Made by a program: the position numbers and the translations under genes
Shown here: positions 55,714 through 64,000 of the stretch, piece after piece
How positions within the stretch are numbered: position 1 is the stretch's first letter
Layout: each line of letters begins with the position of its first letter
The notes under the pieces: model-generated
Told to the model about the DNA's origin: nothing
The model's input: the letters and a program-made list of their open reading frames with translations, nothing else
Databases searched by the model: none
Source: Halicephalobus mephisto
Lineage: Eukaryota > Nematoda > Chromadorea > Rhabditida > Panagrolaimidae
DNA length: 64,000 nt
Direction of reading: 5' to 3'
Assembly: GCA_009193035.1 (NCBI GenBank)
Contig: SWDT01000039.1
Coordinates: 124,001-188,000 of the forward strand

Positions 55714-58087
55714 ATGTTTAAAAAATTAAATCCTTATTTACTCCTCATTTGTAAGAGAAAATTTGCCACAAAACCAGCAATCCAAGGTTTGGAATTTTAT
55801 AAAACTTAAATAATTTTAAATTTCAGATGGTCCAGGATTGGATTACTTCCTCAACAGACGGCGGATTCCTAAAATTTTTCCAACTCCGTCGGAAACAGAT
55901 GCTTATTTGACTCCAGAAGAGTTAAACGGACAAGGAAGAACAGGTAAATTTTAATTTTCATATGAAATTAAATTTTTAGGTAAGTTTTAAATTTCATATA
56001 AAATTTGGATTTTCATTTAAATTTTCAAACTTTATATAAAATTGAATTTTTCTCTTGTTAAATCTCTAAATTTTGTATGAAATTTCATTCTTTTGTTAAA
56101 TTTCATATGAAATTAAATTTTTAGGTAAGTTTTGAATTTCATATAAAATTTGGATTTTCATTTAAATTTTCAAACTTCATATAAAATTTTGTTTTTTAAA
56201 GTTATGATTTCAATTTCTGTATAGATTTCAAAATTTTATATAAAACTTGAATTTTTCAAGTTGAATTCTAATTTTCTGTTAAATTTCATATAAAATTTGG
56301 TTTATTTCTAGTTAAATTTTCGAATGTTGTGTGAAATTTGGTTTTTTCAGTTAAATTGATCACTTATGGATGCCAGATGAACGTGAACGATATGGAAATC
56401 GTCAGATCAGTTTTACAAGCAAGTGGATATAAAGAATCCTTGGATGAGAAGACAGCAGACGTCGTTTTTCTAATGACATGTTCGATTCGAGAATCAGCAG
56501 AAGAAAAAATTTGGAGAAAACTGTCCTGGCTAAGAAACAGCAACAGAAACTGCACCATCGGAGTCCTAGGATGCATGGCCGAGAGACTAAGAGCCGACAT
56601 CATAGCCCGCAACAAGAGTGTAGACGTCGTTGCCGGACCCGATTCCTATAGGGATCTACCCAGACTTCTAGCCGCCACCAGATATGGACAATCCGCCATG
56701 AACGTTCAATTATCCGTCGAAGAAACCTATGCCGACATCCAGCCCGTCCGAGCCGATAACGCCTCCAAATCAGCTTACGTGTAAGTCACTATTTAAATAA
56801 CAATCCTTATACACAACACCACAATACAATTCACATATCTATACAATACTATATAGCATTTCTCACATATATATGTAATATTATACAGTATTTTTAACAT
56901 ATCTGTATAATATTACATGATATTTTTCATAGTTAATAACATATAGTGTTGTATATAGTTATATAATGTTTATATCATATTATGTAGTGTCATGTCTTTA
57001 TGTGCGTCATACTGTATAATATCACTTCTTTGTTTATATAGTATTATATAGTAGTGTTTCTTTTTATGGTATTTTTATTTAAACTTTTGTTTTCAGTTCT
57101 ATTATGCGAGGATGTGACAACATGTGCACGTACTGTGTGGTTCCGTTTACTCGTGGTCGGGAAAGAAGTCGTCCATTGGAAACTATTGTCGATGAAGTTA
57201 GACAGTTATCGGATCAGGGATTTAAGCAAGTTATATTACTTGGACAGAATGTGAATAGTTACAGGGATTACTCTCAAGTTACGATTGGATCAGATGGACC
57301 TACGACTGTTGATGGGTTTAAGACTGTTTATAAACCGAAAGTTGGAGGAAGAACGTTTGGGACTTTGTTGGAGAAAGTAGCAGAAGTTGACCCTGAAATG
57401 AGAATTCGGTTTACTTCTCCACATCCGAAGGATTTTCCAATGTCGGTTATCCAGTTGATCAAGGAGAAGAAAAATATCTGCAATCAGTTGCATTTGCCGG
57501 CTCAAAGTGGAGATGATAGAATTCTGGAGGCCATGGGACGGGGTTATTCTAGAGAACTGTACCTTGATCTGGTCCGGCAGATCCGGGATATCGTCCCCGA
57601 TATGTCCTTTACTAGTGATTTTATCGCTGGATTTTGTGGCGAATCAGAAGATGCTCATAGAAAAACGATTAATTTGATCAAAGAAGTTGGATATTATTTT
57701 TGTTATGTTTTTCCATATAGTATGAGAGAGAAAACTAGAGCTCATAAGAGGTTGATGGACGATGTGCCTGAGGAAACGAAACACAGACGGGCGAACGAAC
57801 TGGCCGCGGTGATGCGCGAAGTCGGACTTGAACGAAACGAGGCCATGGTTGGGACGGAACAGCTGGTCCTGGTCGAAAATTACTCAAAAAGAACCCCAAA
57901 TGGTGTAGTTGGAAGAGCAGATAGTGGAATCAAGGTTATATTGGATAATTGTGAAATAAGAAGTAAGATGGATGAATCCTACAAAAAATTAGAACCTGGA
58001 GATTATGTTGCGGTCAAAATTATTTCGGCAAATTCGCAAACTTTGAAAGGTACACCGTTATATAGGACTAGTTTACGAAATTATTAG
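55714..58087 (+). CDS. CDK5RAP1: mitochondrial CDK5RAP1-type tRNA methylthiotransferase
   Basis: Four exons (55714-55786, 55827-55943, 56351-56780, 57097-58087) join in phase to 536 residues. The first exon gives a basic, mitochondrial-type leader ([20 protein letters not shown]). The N-terminal MTTase domain has C71 ([10 protein letters not shown]), C107 (MTCSIRE) and C138 (GCMAERL) for the auxiliary Fe-S cluster; the radical-SAM cluster uses C213, C217 and C220 (CDNMCTYC). [16 protein letters not shown] and [13 protein letters not shown] follow, then a TRAM domain ([11 protein letters not shown]...GDYVAVKI). The enzyme converts i6A to ms2i6A at position 37 of mitochondrial tRNAs, aiding decoding. 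All catalytic residues are present. The WDR7 gene starts 171 bases after its stop, suggesting a shared operon. Confidence 0.95.
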
Positions 58088-58258
58088 GGAATTTTGTTTT
58101 TTTTATATGGAAAAATTGAAATAAAGTTTTTTCGCAAAGAAAATTGAAATTGCATGGAACAGGATTCCCGTTGCGAATATTGGTTTTTTCGATTTTGTCG
58201 GTCCTCGTTCTTTTTCGTTTTATTTTTGTTTTTAACGGACTATGTTTTAATTTCAATA
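58088..58258 (+). promoter_or_regulatory. probable operon junction CDK5RAP1-WDR7
   Basis: AATAAA at 58120-58125 lies 33 bases after the CDK5RAP1 stop, and the next ATG is at 58259. Acceptor-like AG at 58161-58162 (GGAACAG) is weak, and there is no strong pyrimidine-AG near the ATG. Spacing fits a nematode operon; the exact trans-splice site is uncertain. Confidence 0.5.
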
Positions 58259-61200
58259 ATGTCGAACGTCGAAAAATCGGGATTAATTATTCCAATTGTT
58301 CTTTGGGGTTCAGAACCTCCGAATTTTCAAGTATCAGAATTGGCAGTTATCCAAGGAGGTTCGGTTATTGTTGCTGGATCCAGAGAAGGCTATGTTATAC
58401 AATGGAGAATAAACGAAGAATTAAAAACAATTCAACCAGAATTGATGATGATTGCTCATGAAGCTCCGGTTTCATGTATTGCTCCGACTTCCCAATCTCC
58501 AACATCAACGTAAGTTGTTTACTAAATACTTTTAAACTTATTTTCATATATGGATTTTTATTTCCATTATCAATTTTTATGTTTTCTATGTTTCACGTTA
58601 ATCATTGTGTTCATATATTGATTTATAATTTTTAACATTTTATTTACCTTTATTTTCATATATGGATTTCTATTTCCATTATCAAATTTCATGTTTTCTG
58701 TTTCTTCACGTTAATCATTGTGTTCATATATTGATTTATAATTTTTAACGTTTTATTTATTCTTATTTCCGTATATGGACTTTTGTATTTTTAAAATACT
58801 CTTCTATTTTCATGTATCAATTTTTAACCTTTTATTATTTATCTTTATTTTTATATGTGAATTTATATGTTTTAGTATTTTCATATATTAATTCCTCTTT
58901 CTAACGTTATTTTTTTATTTTTCTGTGTTTTTGTATGTCAATTTTTACATTTATCTTAATTTTCATATATCAATTTTTAATTTTTCCCATATTTACCTCA
59001 TTTTGAAGTTTATCTTTTACTTTCAGGAGATACATCACCTGCTGTCAAGGCGGACAAATCTGTATATGGAACAGCGTCGACGGAAGATGCGTAGAAGCCA
59101 TGAAACATCCCTTTGTTCACAGAAAAATCATTCCTTATGTAAGTTTTTATATATTTCATATATGGATTTTTTTCTTTTAGACTTATCGGGTTTCTGCTTC
59201 TACGTATTTGACAAGATTATTCTGTGTCGGGGATTACGCTGAAGTAATCGTCATGGATGCTCAGGATTTGAATATTCTATTTAGTCTAAGTTCACGAGTA
59301 GAACCAGATTGGATAAATTCACTCACTGTCGTTCGAACTCAAGCCAATCATGGTTAGTTTTTTTGTAAAATTTTAAATAATTTTTATTTTTCATATAATT
59401 TGTATTTTAATATAATTTTACATGTTTTTAGTATATTTTTACATCTATTTTTACATATTTTTGCAGAATTTTAGAATTTTTTAAATAGAATTTAAAAATT
59501 TTTTATTTAACTTTTATATTTCCATAGAATTTTACATATTTTTATATAATTTTACATACTTTTACATGTTTTTCATCTAATTTTATATAATTTTGCGGAT
59601 TTTTCATGTAATTTTGTAGAATTTTGCAAATTTTTATATATAATTTTATGTTTTTATTTAGTTTTATAGATTTTTCACATTTTTATGTAATTTCATACTT
59701 TTTAATATATTTTTTACATTGTAAGTAGTTTTCTAGAATTTTATTTACTTATTTTAATACATTTTTTAATTTTTGTTTTTAAATTTTTTATTTTTTGTGT
59801 TTTTTATGTAATTTTTTTCAGATGTCGTCATAGGGATCTCAATTGCTGGGATGATCAAACTATGGTCTCTCAGAGATTTAGTCAAGAAGGAAACAGTGAC
59901 TGTGATATATGAAGACGAATCGAAATCCATGTCCGTCAAAAACGTGAAAGCAGTGTCTTGTTCTACTTTGAATACGAGAATAATGCTACTGATTTCTCCG
60001 TCATCGTGGCAAATTATAGATACTTGTAATTTGAATCAATTGATTATTTCTGAATGCGCTATTGATGCCGTCGATGGAACGATTATCGATATAGACAAAA
60101 TTGCGGTTTGTTTTGTGGATTCTACTATAGTGTTATTTGAGCTTCCTAGAAGTAAATTAAGTGGAAAACAAATTTCACAAAAATATGGTAATTGTACAGA
60201 AAATCCAGGATTTGATCAACCATTCGTTTTTGCACTTTTGAAAGGATCAAATGTATCTCCTTATCCGCGGATTAAAGGTTCTGTTTGTTTTAATTTTAAT
60301 ACTTATGAAACTCCGGATGGACGTCAGAAAAAAACAGCCTACAGAGCGGATAGTGACGGAAAAATTTCAATTTGGAAAATTCCAACAAATTTTGATCCAC
60401 TTGTGAAAGAATTTTTAAGAAGTAAAAAACCGATTTTATATGATCCTACAATAGAACAATCGCTTAAAATTGTATGGAATAGTCTTAATCCTAAGCCTTC
60501 TGGAATATTTAATTCAGATAATTTAATTATTAAATCAACAATTTATATAGGAAATCAAGGAAAATTATTACTTGGATGTGAAAACGGAAATATAGTGATG
60601 ATGAATGCATGTAGAACGATTATGTCACAACTTTTGGAATATACTCCACCAGAACCTATTCAACATAGAATTTTAGAAGGACATTTAGCAGAAGTTACAT
60701 GTTTTTTATATCCATTTGAAGAAAATTCAAGATATGATCCGAATATTTTTGTTTCTGGTGGAGCTGATTTTGCGGTTATTATTTGGAATATTGTTACTGG
60801 ATCGTTGTTACATAGATTTTGCTGTCAAGGCGGAATTATTTTGAAATTAATAGTACCGCCGGATAATTGCAATGTAAGGGTTTTTAATTTTATTTATTTT
60901 TATATGAGTAATTAGTTTTCCATAAGGCACTTTAGAGTCACGATTTTGAATATCTTTATTAATGTTTTCTTTACTTTACTTTTATTCCTATTTTGCACTA
61001 TATCAAAATTTACAAACAATACAATTTCAAACTTAAATTAAATTTTCAATTTTAATTGTTTGCTTGATATTAATGTTTTCATATATCAAAATGAATCCTA
61101 AAAGGTAGATCTAGCGTTATCCACCTTGTATACTGTAATTTAAAAGATTTTAGATATGTTTAGAGAGAATGTAGTTCGAAAATGTTGTGAAATTTCGTAA

Positions 61201-64000
61201 AATACGAAATAATTACGGAAAATGATAAAATTTAGGTTATTTTAGTTTCTGGATATTCATGTTAGGGTAATTTTGTAGAAAAATGTTTATTTATAAATTT
61301 TTATATATGAAAGATCTCGAAATTATGTAAGATTACGAAACAATCACGCAAAACCGAAATTTTAGGCTACTTTGACTTTTAACAAGTTCTGGAAATTCTT
61401 GTTGAGAATATTTCGCGGAAAATGCTTTTTTATGTTTTTAATATATGAAAAACTCCGAAATCACAAGTTTGTGAAATAAATATTAAATAAAAATAAAAAT
61501 AAAATTATTATATGAGTAGTTGGGTTTCTGGAAAAATTTCGAAATCCTCGTTGAAACCACTTTTGACAAATTTATAATTTTTATAATAATGTAATTTTCA
61601 GCCGAGAGTACTTCATTCTGTCTGTTCTATTGCTAATGATAATTCTGCGGCTTTATTGAGTTTGAAAGAAAACAAATGCATAGTTTTGGCCAGTAGACAA
61701 GCCTATCCTATTGTGGAAATTAAATGGAGACCATTGGACGATTTTATGATGATCAGATGTGAAGATGATTGTGTATATGTTTGGCAAATGGAAACGGCGA
61801 ATTTGGATAGAATTGTAACGGGATTGGTGAGTGAAGAAGTGATGGAAGCATGTAATGAAAGATCGGAAATTTATGATGGTGATGATGAAGCAGGTGCTAA
61901 TCAAGCAATGCAGATGTTTAGAGCGATTAAAAATAAAAATTTAGCTGCTGTTAAAAGAATAGCTACTCATGGGGATAGACACAATCAAATGAAGGAAGAA
62001 AATCAAAGTATTTTACCGTCACCGATTGAATTTGTTCAATTAAAAAAATGCTCTAATGAAGCTCACATAATTAATTTTAACATAGATGCTTTGATTATGG
62101 GATTATTGACAATGGATCATGAATTATCTAATGGAAATGTTTTTGAAACTCAAGTGGATAATACAGTATCTGGAAAACCGTCATTGTCGAGTTTGATAGC
62201 GAAAAAACAAATTCAAGGAGATTCGCATTCTAAATCGACATTGATTTCTCAAAGATGGCAAGCAGAAACTAATTTATACATGGATACGGCGAGATTATTA
62301 ATGTCTCTTATATATGGATGGCATTTGGATGACAATAAGGATGCGAATATGGCGATTCCGAAACTTCGGTTATATAAACCAAAAAATCCGTTAAATTATG
62401 GATTAATATCGAGAAATGGATTTATGTCGTTATATATGCCATGTTTAAGACCCTCAATGGAAAATGGAGGTTCGTTGTTTGAACAATTTGCAAAATATTA
62501 TCATTGGAGTATGAATTGCGCTTTGACGACGATACATTTGATTGGAAATGTGGCACTTTCGAATTCTTTGATGTCGCTTCAAGGTAGGACTTTGAATGCT
62601 TCTTTTAGAAGGAATACTTTGAAAAGAGTTGCATCTGTTCAATCAACGGATTCTATTCATGAATCTGAAGGACAACAGATTAAGGAAGGATGGTCGGCTG
62701 TGGCGGCTATGCATTGTGTTATGTTACCGGATTTGTTGAAACCTTTTTCGAATTTTGCTCCGCCTAAAGTGGATTTATTGGCTAGAAGATGGCAAGATGC
62801 GTCGATTGATATAAGAGATGCTTCACAAGCTTTGCTTATAAGGGAATTGAATAGAGCTGGATCGACAGGAAGAAAAAAATTAATAAATGTTTGGGCTCCG
62901 TATTTACCAACGTTATTGGATTCTTCTTTATCTATTTTTGGAAAATGTACAACGTCAAATGTGCCATTTGTACCTTCTGGACCGGTTGTACAAGTTTCGA
63001 CACAGGAACAGATGGGGAATGGTGGAAATGGAAATAGTCAGAAAAGTAAGCAACCACCACCGAGACCCGCGGCCCCTCCGATCCCACCGAGAAGTGGCAA
63101 TTCTGGTCATCCTCCATTGCCGGAACCTTTGGTTGAAAAAGAATTGGTTCATGGTCAGAATCCGGAACCTATTCCACCTGAACATATGCAAAGTGGGATT
63201 AATCAAGTAAGAAGGAATCAAGCAACTGCTGTGGTGTTGTTGGGTGTTATTGGATCGGAATTTCCGGATGATTTTGAACAAGGTGATGTTGCTAGAGCTA
63301 CAGCACATTCTTTGTTGGAATTGTTAATTTCACCAGAATCTGGTATGTTACCATTGAATTCTACACTTAGAAGAGCAGCAATTGATTTGATTGGAAGAGG
63401 ATTTACATTGTGGCAACCTCATATTGATATATCGAAAGTTTTACTTGGATTATTGGAATTAGCAGCATCTGGTGATAGACAAGAAAATAGAAATAATAAT
63501 TTTGGAGCACCGTTGAATCCAATTGTTGATGCTAGTAGAACAGCACGTCATGCGTTATCGTTGATTGCGAGTGTCAGAGCTCAAGCGTTAATTACGGCTT
63601 TGAGTATGGAAGTGGCGAGATACAATTCTGCAGCACAACATCAGACTATTCAACATAATGTTGTAAGTCCACTTATTCGATCAAGAACGGAAGTATTAAG
63701 AATAATAGAACAATTAACAGAAAAACAATCAAATGATGTTGTGGATTTGATTATTCCTGTTGGTGAAATTTTGGTACATTGTTTGGATGCTAATCAGCTT
63801 AAAAGTCATACTTTAGCTGAGATTTTTCCGCCTATTGCGAAATTTTATATGATATCGTATTGTCCAGCAAGTAGAAGATTGGCATTTGGAGGAAAAAATG
63901 GTTCCATTGTTGTACATGAACTTAAAACAATGAAATCGCAGGTATATTGTTTTTTGTTGGTTTTTGATATATGAATTTTTGTTTTTTAGGTTGTTCAAGC
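58259..64000 (+). CDS. WDR7: WDR7 / rabconnectin-3 beta (partial, runs off the right edge)
   Basis: Six exons are visible (58259-58509, 59027-59138, 59181-59352, 59822-60873, 61602-63941, 63990 to beyond the edge), in phase throughout, giving more than 1300 residues. The N-terminus LIIPIVLWGSEPPNFQVSEL, then GYVIQWRINEE, GGQICIWNSVDGRCVEAMKH, EVIVMDAQDLNILFSLSSRV, IAGMIKLWSLRDL, GGADFAVIIWNIVTGSLLHR and IKWRPLDDFMMIRCEDDCVY with WQMETANLDRIVTG reproduce the WD-repeat order of WDR7. A helical region with a proline-rich insert (KQPPPRPAAPPIPPRSGNSG) follows, and the second WD set starts near 63880. With rabconnectin-3 alpha (DMXL) it assembles the V-ATPase on vesicles. It is probably co-transcribed with CDK5RAP1. 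Reading upstream of 58259 is open but adds no family sequence. Confidence 0.95.
58540..58990. repeat. CATATATGGATTTTTATTTC repeat in WDR7 intron 1
   Basis: Three or four units of about 120 bases with TTTTCATATATGGATTT, TTCATGTTTTCTG and TTAATCATTGTGTTCATATA. It is low-complexity and has no coding capacity. Confidence 0.7.
60930..61570. repeat. dispersed repeat, copy C (reversed), in WDR7 intron 4
   Basis: Starts GTCACGATTTTGAATATCTT and contains AAAAGGTAGATCTAGCGTTA, ACCTTGTATACTGTAATTTA and AAAAGATTTTAGATATGTTT, the reverse complement of the end of copy B at 54530-54640. It continues with TTTCGTAAAATACGAAATAA, CCGAAATTTTAGGCTACTTT and similar units. Confidence 0.75.

Noticed and set aside
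62955..63308. Minus- and plus-frame ORFs over the Pro-rich part of WDR7
   Set aside because: Shadows within the long WDR7 exon 5.

Overview
The window looks like nuclear DNA of a nematode, probably a rhabditid close to Caenorhabditis. It is very A+T-rich. Genes are split by introns with GT...TTTNAG borders, some only about 45-60 bp long. There are two tandem transthyretin-like genes (a nematode-expanded secreted family), two tight head-to-tail gene pairs with the spacing of nematode trans-spliced operons, and CTACAGTAATC-like strings throughout the non-coding DNA, as in Caenorhabditis. No prokaryotic or viral gene, CRISPR array, rRNA or convincing tRNA was seen. All multi-exon models below were joined by hand; reading phase is kept across every junction, and each complete model ends in one stop.

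Layout. 1.4-3.2 kb (-): membrane protein with a DSL-like cysteine domain and a repeat-rich cytosolic tail. 4.7-6.7 kb (-): transthyretin-like pair, probable operon. 8.0-9.3 kb: reverse-transcriptase remnant between two oppositely oriented copies of a short inverted-repeat element. 9.4-13.3 kb (-): ionotropic glutamate-receptor-like channel without the amino-terminal domain. 14.8-24.6 kb (+): class II myosin heavy chain with a complete motor but a rod of only about 350 residues. 27.4-29.0 kb (-): glycogen-targeting regulatory subunit of protein phosphatase 1. 29-36 kb: long repeat-rich intergenic region with two doubtful small ORFs. 36.6-39.3 kb: compact cluster of TMEM218 (+, with an X-box), SDHC (-) and a short CWC25 (+). 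39.6-43.4 kb (-): STARD3-type MENTAL-START protein. 46.8-48.9 kb (+): p70 S6 kinase. 49.8-52.4 kb (+): ZP-domain cuticlin-like membrane protein. 53.1-55.1 kb (-): R3H-domain protein. 55.7-58.1 kb (+): mitochondrial CDK5RAP1. 58.3 kb to the right edge (+): WDR7/rabconnectin-3 beta, cut by the edge.

Most genes are unrelated housekeeping, muscle, ciliary or signalling genes, as usual on a nematode chromosome. The main functional links are the two probable operons (transthyretin-like pair; CDK5RAP1-WDR7), the shared SDHC/CWC25 promoter interval, and an RFX-type X-box directly before the ciliary gene TMEM218. Much of the rest is dispersed and tandem repeats, several recurring at distant places in both orientations.

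The most unusual items are the naturally tail-truncated class II myosin with a decayed second copy of part of its nucleotide-pocket exon, the X-box/TMEM218 pair, a phospho-FFAT-like motif in the STARD3 homologue, the DSL-like protein, an S6 kinase without a C-terminal autoinhibitory tail, a CWC25 without its usual N-terminus, and a repeat family that carries a TTCCCGC (E2F-like) core.
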